A stretch of DNA of 64,000 nucleotides. Origin: Leptasterias polaris. Its lineage: Eukaryota > Echinodermata > Asteroidea > Forcipulatida > Asteriidae. Position 1 is the stretch's first letter, and each line of letters begins with the position of its first letter. The position numbers and the translations under genes are program-made. Shown here in pieces: positions 51,301 to 63,300 of this stretch. The stretch covers positions 7,461,501 through 7,525,500 of the forward strand of contig JAZGTN010000007.1 in the NCBI GenBank assembly GCA_037783415.1, written 5' to 3'. The notes beneath the pieces are model-generated. The model did not search any database, was not told the DNA's origin, and saw nothing but the letters and a program-made list of their open reading frames with translations.

Positions 51301-54300
51301 TGTTCAGTCTACTCTCAGATAGAGCTAGCAAATCAGGAGAGTTGTTGAAAACAAAATACTGAACGGAAGTGAAGTTTTTTAGTCATGGTTGATTTCATGT
51401 ATTAAAGAAAAAGAGTCTCAGCAAGTCTTAAGTTTGAAGCCTGCCCAAAACAATCAGAGGAACCAAATGAACTGGTGCGTAACAATGTCACCCCGATGGC
51501 CTCAGGAATATGCTACCGAAAGTGGCTGCACATACCACCAATCCATGCATGTCCATGGCAGTACAACTACCTCGACATTTTACACCTGTTGATAGATCAG
51601 CCTCTCAGAGCATTACCACTGAGTTCGGGATCCTGTACTACCAGGCGGCCATGACCTGCAACATGTTTATTTCTGGTACCCTTCGGAGAGGCGGAGTTCA
51701 GATGATCCATCGAGGGTCCAGGGCAAGTATCAAGGATAGGTTAGGGTCTAGACTAACTGAAAATAGATAGAAGGAAAGATAGGAATGAGAGGGAAAGGGG
51801 AAAAACTGGCAGAACTTCGCCTAGTCCAGAAACAAGGTAGAACCTCTTCACTGGACCACTGCAAAAGATTGGGTAACGACGCCAGAGTTTTTCCTACCCC
51901 CCTCATGGTTTGGCCTGGTTAATTTTCTTCCATTCAAATCAATATAACCAAATCGAGGCAGGAAGGATAAATGGTCTGAATCCTTTTTGTACAATGAATT
52001 AATTATTATTCGCTACTAGTACTGGATACAAGGAACATGACCAAAATGGAGGCAGCATGATAACAGTTTATACAGCTGCTAAAGCAGAAAATATTATAAG
52101 TGATGTTTGAAGCTTCTTGCATGATGTGAGTAAAACCAACAACTGAAGTAGTTAAATTGCGGGTACAACCATGGAATCTCTTTTGGGAGTAGTGTTGGCT
52201 CTTAAGGGCCGTTATGGTTTCGACGTTTTGAACAGTCTACTTAGCTCGTCTTCAGGAGCGGGTTTTCTCCTAAAGACGAGCAGAGTGTACTGTTCAAAAA
52301 ACGTCAAAACCACAACTGCTCTTCTCATAACCAACACTTCTCCCAAAAGAGTATAGACCTTATGCATTGACGTCACCAAGCCGCCATCTTAGAGGTAAAC
52401 TGATGATGAAACAATGGAAACGCGCTGATTTGTACGCGCGGCGCACAGGACTGGCCAATGAACATCTTCCTTTTGACCTCTAGGTGAGGGCGCCCTACTC
52501 AAATGACGTCATATGCATAAGGTCTATTACACGATGCTGTATAAACAAGTTAACTATTATTGTTTTTTCTCAGAAAATAATGCTTAAACCCTGAAAAGAG
52601 GCACAAAGTCAGCACCTGTTGACATATTATTTTTTTTTTAACAACATCGTACACACTGGTCAGCTCGTATTTCACAGTATCCTAAACTGGACCATGCCAG
52701 ATATCCAAGAGGATGAAACGTGGCACATCGTAATAATGCTCAGTCGCTAATAAAGATACATTTGTTATTACAGACAGTACCCTAATTGTTATCTCCGCTG
52801 TTTTGGCCGGGTGCGTACTGAGTGGTGTATTGTGCGGAATGATTTTCATATACAGGTAAGTGTCGCTGTTTTGTTAACCTCTAAGAAAAAAGAAAGAAAA
52901 ATCTACCAGGATCTGTGTTCCGTGAAGCCTGGTCAATTTCTGGGTCAGTATGACGCGGAATCTGAGTAAAAAATGATCATGAAATATAACCAGACGCAGA
53001 ATAGCAATCTAAATCTCATATTGAACCAGTTTTTGGACAGGCCTTATTCAGATATTTGTCAGGTCCCCTTGGACTTGGAATCTAGGTCAGATCTACTCGA
53101 ATACGGGAGTAATTTTTTGTATAACAAGCCCCTTTTTGATATCATCTAGGGATATGGAGAACAGTGGTTCAGAACGGGGGCCTAGCGCCCCATCCCCTAT
53201 CCTCCAGCCTCATCCGGTTAATACGCTAATATGATCAGATCGTAGACCAATCCGAACGCGCAAGTACTGCACGCTGCGCCGCCATTGCTGAGGTGATGGA
53301 AGTGAAAGGTTTTTGTGCATGAAGAAATGTTAATTCTTTTGCAAAGTGTCTTCCCAAAGTTTTACACAATTTCCCCAACAGGACTGCATAAAATAAATTT
53401 GTTATAACAACTGACCATAAATATGTGCACGTAAACATTAAACTGAATACTACAATTAGGACAGTCAAACTCTGTTGATAAATTGCATTTTACATCCGAC
53501 TGTGCTTTTTTAGAATTCAGTTGTTTTTTAGTTTTTTTAAGTTTTCAGTTTATGTTTTTTAGTTGCAAATAGTTATGGGCAATGTCCTACATTGTTTTTT
53601 CATGCTGTGCTGTCAGGGCACCCGATCCGACTACCCACCGCTGCTAATAAGCAAGGCTTGAGGGGAGAGATGCCATACTATAAGCGTGCCCGAAATATAT
53701 TATCATCTTACATAATATCATCCGCCACGCTTGTTAGCGAGGCCGGTGTCATAGGGAAATCTATCCCCCGGAAACTCTGTCCCCCATTTGGGAAATTAAC
53801 GTGGGATGGAGGAGGATGATTCAAAAGAGGGTGCTATCAAATGCAGTTTGTACACAGTTCTCCATATGGGGGGACAGAATCTCCGGGGGGACAGAATCTC
53901 CTGCCACACCGGCGTCGCGCGGTAGAGAATCAGTCACACCATTAGGCTAACTTACCAATAATCATTGATCGGCAGAATCTCTACCTAAGCACGTGAATTT
54001 GAGAATCTCCCCGTCACAGACAGGAAACATTTATTTCATACTGACTCAACGATAAGATACATACATTATAGAAAAGCAAATAATTAATCAATACATGTGT
54101 ATCACACTATATGATTTAACTGAACATTTATGTACATGAGTCAATATGTAGGAAGAAAGTGAAGCAACAATGTTACTTTTGTTCTTTTCCCTATTTGACA
54201 GACAAAACAGACACACACGTGACGTATACACAAGCTGACAGCTAAGACCAAACAAACATAACCGATAAAAAAAAAAAAACACACCATTAGATTATGATGG

Positions 54301-57300
54301 CATATATGTATCTAACAAGTAATGTTTAAGTTTTCTTGAAAATGTACTAATTGTAGCAGGTTGCTTAAAATTTATGGGAAGACTATTCCAATATTCTGTT
54401 CCTCGTTACAAAGTGGATGTGTTCAATGTGATTCATCCATTGATGATTCGGAGACATTTTGAGGCGAAAACTTCCGCAACCAGAACTTTGCAGAAGAAGT
54501 CATTATTTCATGAGGCGGCCATGATGGCGGCCTCGCTAACAAGCGTGGCGGGTGATATTATGTAAGATGATAATATATTTCGGGCACGCTTATAGTATGG
54601 CATCTCCCCCCCCCCCCCCCCCCCCAAGCCTTGCTTATTAACAGCGGTGGGTAGTCGGATCGGTTGGTCAGGGAATGATTGTGTAAATTGTTGAGCGAGA
54701 CAACCATGTTGCATAACAAGTGAAAGAGACAATTATACTTGTCCATGTTTTGCGTACAATAGGGGGCCTACCTTCTGCTTTCGGCACTATATTTAGCAAA
54801 GGCGGCGGGACACGCAGCACATACGTAAAATTATTGGTCCATAGACCTTTGTACAGTTGATAAACAAGCCAAGCTGGTTGGCATGAACTTCTAAGTATTA
54901 GCAAAACTTTCAATGATTTGATCATTGTTGCGACCGAATCCATCATTTCCTGAAGCTTTTATTTGCAAATGAGTACATCTCAGATGTTTTTTTTTTTTTT
55001 GGTTTTTTTTCAACAATAAACACGATAGATTCTCATCAAAATGTTTCTGGTGACATGATTATGAAAACTTACCCAGTCTGTTTTTTGTGGTTTATTACTT
55101 GACATTTGAAATTTTGCAAGCCCATAAGGTGATCCCTAGGTTGTCGCCTCCAAGGATGCATCGGCAACTTGGATGTGATCCCTGGCTCTTCGGCATGTAC
55201 AGGTTGATTGGACTCTAACTGGCACCCCCACGTAAATTTCCGGGGTACAAAATCTCCTGCCACACCGGCACATCAATCCTGAGGTCGCAGGTTCAAGACC
55301 CGTTCCAGTAATGTTCTTTGTTCACCCCGAAATGATTAAAAGGAAACAACATCCCTCTTTGTCAGTGTTGTGCCGTAACCAACTTAATTAATCCAAATCT
55401 ATTCCATCAGAAAAATGAGACTTAATTCAGAATTGATGAATATGTCGTGGAAGATCCGCTACCAAGATTTAGTTTTCACTCACGCAAAGTCTGCAACATC
55501 GTCAAGACGATCACTAGCTGTTTCACTGGTAAGACTATTAAATCACTGTTTTAATTGTTTTTTTCCATTTCTGACTGAAAGTGCAAGACCTGCTGTATTC
55601 TGTTGTCCTTCTGGTATGAAAGTAAGGTGCAATAATTTGCTCTTTGCTCTGTGGAGGAGAATGCAACATTAATCAATTTGTATAAACGTTTAAAGGGACA
55701 CGATGCTTTCGAAGAGGGCACTTCATAATAGCGTTTGTTTTAAAATGAACATGGTTGGAAAGATGTTTTAAAAGTATAATATAATGATTTCTGGGCACAT
55801 GTCAATGATGTCAACAAAGACAGTGATGATCCCACAGCTTAGCCTCCCTAGACAACAATGGGCAGCACTTTTTAAAACAAGTTCCGGACCCTTCACGCCA
55901 GAATAGTACTTAACCTAAATAAACGGAGTATGACAAATATGCATTCTAATGATTGTGGGCACCCTCTAGCCCTGATCAAGCTGTCCAGCACATCATCAAG
56001 AACTGCATTTTTGTGTGCTTCCTGGAGGTCTTCCTGGAGGTCTCATGATGTCGCTGATGAAGAATTGGCCTGGCTCCGTATTCTAGTCTGACAATCTTTG
56101 CTGCTCATAAACAAACAAAAAATACGATTTTGGACATTCAGTAGTGTTTGGCTGTGCCAGCATTGTATCCTTAGAAGGTTGTGGTATGTCGGTGTAATCT
56201 GAAAACAGTGCTGCAAAACTAACCTACTGATTGTGAATGACAATGATATAATGCGACAGAAACTTCGTGCAGCTTGCTACTGTAGCCCACACCATCCACA
56301 GGCATACGCACAATAAAAACCATACTTTGTCGGGGTAAAATCAAACACTTTTAGTTGTTATGCTTATTGATGGAAACCACGTTTTTCAGAACTTAATGTT
56401 TTGAACATTACTCTAATAATTTCCACTTTCCCAAATTGTCAAATAGGATTTAGACTAACCGGGAAGGTGAGGCACCGGGGGGGGGGGGGGGGGGGGATCA
56501 TGTAACACTGTTGGGTGTACAGAGTTATTGTGGGGAATGAATGATCTTCTTTTATATTGTCTATCTACAATTTACTTGTTTTTGCATAATTTTAGGCATA
56601 CTGATAATTAAAAAATGTGCTAATCAAATTCAACAAACCTAAAAACATGGGTCTACTTATCATTTGCCATGATCCCATGTTCAGATACAGCTATTACAAA
56701 CATCTCTTGTCTGTTAACAGCGGGAGCTAACTTGCATATTTTATATTATTGTATGCATTTAAATGATTACAATTATGCAAATCATTTCTACTGACATTTA
56801 AAACCAGTGTACACACTTTATTTATGTTGCAATAAGTGACGATCGAGCTTTAGAATGGGCTATAATGACTGGACTACATGTATATCAAAACTAAACCTAT
56901 ACAATATTATGTCTTATCAAAATACAGACTGGTTCAATGTTGGAAGGTGGCAATGGACGGCAAATCTTTACCAGAGTTGCTACTTACGAGGTAACGATGA
57001 AGACTATAAACTCTGGGCGTTATTAATACCTGCCAATAGTATTTTGGGGCACAAATGTAATAAAATGTGCACTTCGTTTTCAGTTGGGGCGTTTTCAAAT
57101 AACAGCAATAAACGTGATATTCAACAGCAAAAAAATACACACCAAAAGTTGTGTTACTATTGTACTTATTACTATTACTAATAAAGTTTATATTGTTCCA
57201 AATCGATTATCCCAATTTGGTTTGCATTTGTAGTTGAATTTATGATTTTAGTAATTACTCTAATCTGCGGTCGATGGTTGATACAAAATTAAATATGTTA

Positions 57301-60300
57301 TCTATTTGTGTTATATGTTAATATCTTCGTAATGGAATACTCTACCTAAGTATTCCATGCTTGTATCATCAAAGGCAATATACAATCGCCAACTCTTTTT
57401 TCTTTCTTTTTTGTTGTTGCCTAGAACGATAACATTTGATCAGGGTGAATTTGCATTACAATAAACTCTAAAAAATCTCCTGTGCCAGAATTGACAAGGA
57501 CTCCGGGTCCCGAATGGCCTGTGACCGACTTTGGAACAGTATGAGGAATGTGACCCACAAAGGTGTCAGAACCTTTGAGACCCGTAGTCCGGGTTAATTT
57601 TGATCCGGGTTTTGTTCACCTGGGTCATTTTATGAAACTGAACAAATTAGGCAATACTTTGATATATCAGAAGCAGTTGAATTGTATGATTTGCAACAAA
57701 TAATAAACGTGGTAATTATGTTAATTGTTTTAACAATGTCACACAGGGCCGTGTGGTTGCTCTGAAACACATGATGAACATGGACCTAGTTCTTGGTAAG
57801 AACTTGTTAGTGGAGTTCAGGAATGTAAGTGACTTTCAGATTTTAATTACGCTTTTGATCAATGTTTTCCTGGCCAATCTCAGAAATAAAAATTCTCTTG
57901 ATGAATTCGGGTCCCATCAGCACTCAACAGTCAAAGTAACTAATCAAATTTTAACATTTTAGCACTCACTGGTCAAATAAAATAAATCTTTAAATGTTAG
58001 GCCACAACGGTCACTAAAGCCTTAAAGAGTGACTCCGATAGGGTTGTAACGTCAGGCCTTCAATTTCCATGTGATTTTATTCATTTAGTTGACATTTGTT
58101 TAATATCTATTTTTACAAAATTTGTACAAGAGTTTTTTTTTTTAGTTGATGGGCAGTTACAACAGCTTATTCTATTTTAACCATTTACTTAATGCTGTCT
58201 ACCTTAAAATGACACCAATGTTGTACGTGTACTCTTGTTTACTTTCACCTTCATCAGAGGGTTGGATGTGTGTGGACAGTGTTGACACTCACGCTAAGCC
58301 TTGTCTAATAGTTAATTGTACGCTGGGTTTTGTACATAGTTTGTTTTTTACACAGCTCGTAAAAACACAGTCCTTTGAACTAAGTCCTCTGTTAGATTTA
58401 TGGAACGGTTCAGTTTAGGATATCACGAATGTTCAATTTGCTGTCGGCTTTGGGAACACAACGAAATAAATATATTGTGACTCCTGTAGGGCTTTTGACA
58501 AGGTTTTTAAAGAAAACAATGAATTATTTGTTTATTGTTTGTTCCTCATCAACAGCTGAGGAACCTGGAGCATGGTAACGTTGTTCGGTTCCTTGGTGTT
58601 TGCTGTGACGTTCCTGGCGGTCGTAGGTACATGGTCATCACTGAGTACTGTTCTAAAGGAAGTCTTCAGGTAAGTCAGTTCGCTCAGCCCCAATGGGTGT
58701 CATCCAAGACCACTCAGATGGGCTGATGAGCTTGTACACATTCTTGTTCAAGATGGGTACGACTGTAGTCGGAGATATGTGCACAGTAACACCATGTACA
58801 TGCACGATATGATAAAGCATGGAGGCTCCATGAAAATTGTAAAATAATGATCTTTTTAACCACACAGGATATCATCGAGAACAATGCACTCCAGTTGGAC
58901 TGGGATTTCAAGAGTTCGCTTCTCATTGACGCCATCAAGGTAAATAGGTGCAGCAGTGGGATCCAAGACAGTATCATAATTATAACCAGTTACGTTACAC
59001 GCTACAACAGAAGACCACACGTTACAATTTTGTTTCGCACGCACTCTGTGGATAATCCTTTGCTGTGTGCGTCTTTGCCTTACAAACTCAACACTGTACT
59101 GTAAAACAAAAAAATATGTGGAAGTTTGTAAGTCCGCATTGTGTTTGAAGTGTCTGCACTGCGTGGATCTCTTTTGTTCTCAGGTCCACACTTCGTACGG
59201 ATTGGTCAAACTCGATTGCCGGCAATTGATGGGTCTACTTGCTCTCTAATTCGCTTAATCTCAAACGATGGGCATATGTTTGATTGTGTTGAGCAGTTAA
59301 TAAAACTAAACAAAGGAAAAGTCATTTTCCGGCAACAAGTAACCTTTTTTATTTCGTTTATTCGCATTTTAAAACTATTTGCATCTGCAGTTGTAGCAGT
59401 CATTCAATTTAAGTTGGACGCACGGAATTTTAACCTGAAAGTAATTGTGTCCTTATTTAATCCTTCGGGGTGTTACTTTTTGTTCATGTATTTAAACGAT
59501 GGTCTCTTTTTTATTTTCATGATTCTTGTTATCAACGTGTAAATATTGGGGTTACTCCTTCACGGTAACATTGGCTTCTTAATTGCTAAAAGTCACCGGG
59601 AAAAATTGTACACGTTAAAGGTAACAATATGTTCATTATGTTTTTTGAGCCAATGCACCTTTACAAAATTTGTCTTCCCCGTCACTGCAGGGATTGAGCT
59701 TTCTACATGGCCGCAGTGAGCTCGGTTTTCACGGCAGATTGTGTTCCCCAAACTGTGTGGTGGACAGCCGTTTCGTCGTGAAACTCACCGACTTCGGTTT
59801 ACATACGCACAGGGATCCGTCCCTACCTGACATCGCAGCTGACCTCAAACGGTTGACAAGTAAGAATGTTAAAACTCTGAACAAGCTTCGTGAGGCCTGA
59901 CCCCTTTCTAGACAAAGATTCCGGGTTAGGTTTACATATGCGCAGGGTACCGTCCCTACCTGATACCACAGCTGACCTCAAACGGTTGAAAAGTTAGAAC
60001 GTAGACACTTTGAACACTTCAAGGTCAGAATCAAAATCGACCCGGATCCAAGTTTCGTAGTGCCTGACCCCTTTCTGGGTCATTTTGACAAATCTTCCTG
60101 GTTATACTGACCCGGAAAAGGGTCAGGCCCCCCTGGGACCGAGAACCAGGTACAATCTGACCCGGGAGGTTTTAGAGTTCATTTAAAAAAACATAATGCT
60201 CAAAATAGAGTGTGGGTGTGAGTGTGCTCGCAAATTCCGATCAATTGCTGCCGAGAATGCACATTAAAACCCTCAAACGAGTGAGCTGTTTTTGTGTAAC

Positions 60301-63300
60301 CTTAATTCACCACCTTGGCAATTTTGTTCTGCACGTGTAATAAATCACTTAAGAGGGCTTGCGAGGGCTTATCTCCCATTCCCTAACTGCAGAAACTGTC
60401 GGCAAGACATCAAATGACTCCCAGCTAGTTCGGAACAGATGTTTTCAATCATTTCTCTTGGCCCAGGAGTTTTGGCGACCTCGCGCCTGACTTCGGTGTC
60501 ACTGACATTAACCAGGCGGCCATTGCCTGTGTACAAACAAATAGGGAAATGTTTGTACTTGTCTGCACCCATATGTACCAAGTCACCGACCCATGTTGAT
60601 TGACACCCCTTTCAGACTGTGTATAATAGTATAGGGGAGGATATCATGGAGTTTCGATTGGCTCGGATTAACCACGTGATTGCAGTTATGTTTTTCTTTA
60701 TTTGGGCAGAACAAAATTTCCCGCCACACTCGCTGCAAGGTTTTAACCAACCTGCCTGTTTGTCAAGAAAGTTGTACTTTAGTTTAACTTGTCAAACACT
60801 TTTCTACTGTTCACCTTTTCACAAGGAATGCTGTGGAAGGCTCCTGAACTTCTGAAGGACCCGACTAAGGGCCCGACAAAAGAGGGCGACATCTACGCAG
60901 TTGCCATCATCATGCAGGAGGTCATAATGAGGGGAGTACCGTTTGAATACGAGTGCAATAATAACGTAGACGTCAAAAGTAGGTTTTACTTGGTTTTCGT
61001 TTCCTCTATTTTGAAGACAAAGAAAAACTTCAAAATGAAAACTCGTTTTTACGAAACTCACCAGAACCAATCCAATAAAAAACATTACAGTCTTTACTCT
61101 GTTCGTGAATGTGTACTGCGTTGAAGTCTAGCCAAGCTCTTATGAATGTGGTAATTGTCAACGGCCATCAACGGCCAATCACAGCGTGCAGAATGTTGGT
61201 TAGCTTGGACTTTGGACCGTGTACTGCATGTGTGTTGTGTGTGCGCTATGCAAGGAGTACCGGGCGGGCGACCGAGCGGTGTGTGCGGGGCCCCGTGCAC
61301 GCGCGCGCGGTGGATACACAGCAGTCAGCACCATGTGGTTATGCATCGTATTTTTAACGATTGTTTACCGGAATGAACGATCACAATTCTGATCGCGGAT
61401 CGCGGTCACATTAAATCTAGCAAATATCCAGACTTGTCAAACTATTTTAAAAGCTTTAATAAAAGTTTTCTTGTAGGATTTTACCACCATACCCTCATTT
61501 ATTGTGAAAAGGAACAATTATTTGACTCGCCCGGCGGGCTAGTAAAGGAAGGGTTTTGACTCGCCCGCCGCTATTTTCACTCGCATTTGGCGACCGGGCG
61601 ACCGCTAATTTCGAACCCTGCAGTCATAGTCTGACAAATAACTCATATAATCCCTCGATTGTTTTAAATGTATTAATTGTTTGTGCTTATAACAGCTAAA
61701 TCTCAGTGGTCTTGGATAAGACCGATGGGGCCACGTGAAGGTTGGGATGGGCTCCAGCCTCCCTGCCACCCCCTCCCTGAGTTACATCACTGAAAATGTT
61801 CTTAATGTTCAATTCGTTCAGCTATCCTTGAGAAGGTTTCCTCGAACTCGCCCTTCAGACCGTACGTACCAAGGGATGCCTGCCCTCCTGAAATGCACGC
61901 CCTCATGTCGAGGTGCTGGCACCAGGATCCCACCGAGCGACCTACGGCGGTTGAACTACTGGTGACCATGAAGAAAAATTGCAAGTGCGTATCTTCACTT
62001 TCCCCACTCACCCTTTTCACTCACATTTGAGGAAAACTTCACAATTTATACAGTAGGCCTATACTCAGTAGCAACAGCTTCAACTAGAATCGGCGTGTTT
62101 TGGCAACCCGGGCCAGAAACACCCCGGTTCTAATCCTGCCGAAGGCCCTATGCGGACTTCTTAAGTTTTTGATTGCGTGATGATGGGTTTTCCTTTGAAT
62201 AATTCTCTGAAGTTTTTCCCCAAAAGACTGAAACGTCCTTTCTTTTCTTATCTCCAAGGGGTTCTCGGCTAGCATAGTGATAAAGTTCGCTTTTCGGAAG
62301 AATCTTGGCTTCACAACCAGAACAAATAAATAATGAAATGAAATAAAAAGAACGAGACAATTGTTGTCATACGTTGAACATTGTTTTTACACCGGTTGCA
62401 TGCATTAGTTTTAAAAAAATCATTGTTACATCGATATCTCTGATTACAGGAATGGGTCAGGGGGCATTATGGACAACCTGCTCTCTCGTATGGAGTTTTA
62501 CGCCAGTAATCTTGAAACCCTTGTGGAGGAAAAAACCTCTGCCTTTCTTGAGGAGAAGAAACGAGCTGAAACGCTTCTCTACGAGGTATTGCCTAAGTAA
62601 GTGTGCCTTTTATGTGTTTACTGTGGCTCAATAAAAAAGAACTAGTTTGTCCTATTAATTACCAATTTAGCAGAGTACACTCTAAACAATTCTGAGTCTG
62701 AATTGACCCTTTTCTGGGTCAGGCTGACCCGGAAACTGGTTACAGTGGGTTTTTGGCTTGGATATTGCGTAATTTTACTTTAAAGGTGCTGTAAACGTTT
62801 GGTAATTGGAGCCTACGGATTGTTTTAATCCTATATACATGTAGGTATATTCAATAAAACTAACCTGTGAAAATTTTACTTCAAAAGGTGGTCGCGTTTT
62901 TGAGATATCACCGACAAATCGGAGCGAATATTTCCACGCAGGAAGAATATTCCCTATAGGAATACACAATCTGAGAAGCGTTACGGCCGTAACGCTTCTC
63001 AGATTCAAATTTTCGGGGATAAAAAGTGATATACTTTCCCGTAACCGTAGTACTTCGAAGTGAAAAGTTTCTCAAAATGCATTATACTATCCAAAGCTAC
63101 TGTACTTCTTACCAAGTAAGGCTTTATTGCCATTAATTTTCAGAGTCATTACCAAACGTATACAGACCCTTTAACCCATTTATGAATCATCTTGAACACA
63201 TATTCCGGGTCAGACTGGCCAAGATATTGGTCAGATTCACTGGGACCCGGAACCGGGTCAATTCCGATCCAGGAGTTTTCAGAATGTAAGCGCAACGCTC

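Larger units (their letters stand above)
48556..52773 (+). other. Cyclase intron 6 (4.2 kb)
   Basis: Mostly the minus-strand jockey-like LINE, then a foldback element and a TA MITE directly beside it. Confidence 0.85.
52856..55410 (+). other. Cyclase intron 7 (2.6 kb)
   Basis: Holds a GGGTCA-type repeat near 52930, the 1-kb inverted-repeat element (53622-54663) and a decayed tRNA-like SINE near 55260. Confidence 0.7.

Noticed and set aside
59141..59542. 133 aa ORF in intron 12
   Set aside because: AT-rich hydrophobic translation within an intron, with no motif and no homology that I recognise.
61255..61315. CpG-island promoter in intron 14
   Set aside because: The GC-rich stretch is only about 60 bp and consists of simple GCGC and GGGCGG text without other promoter signs.
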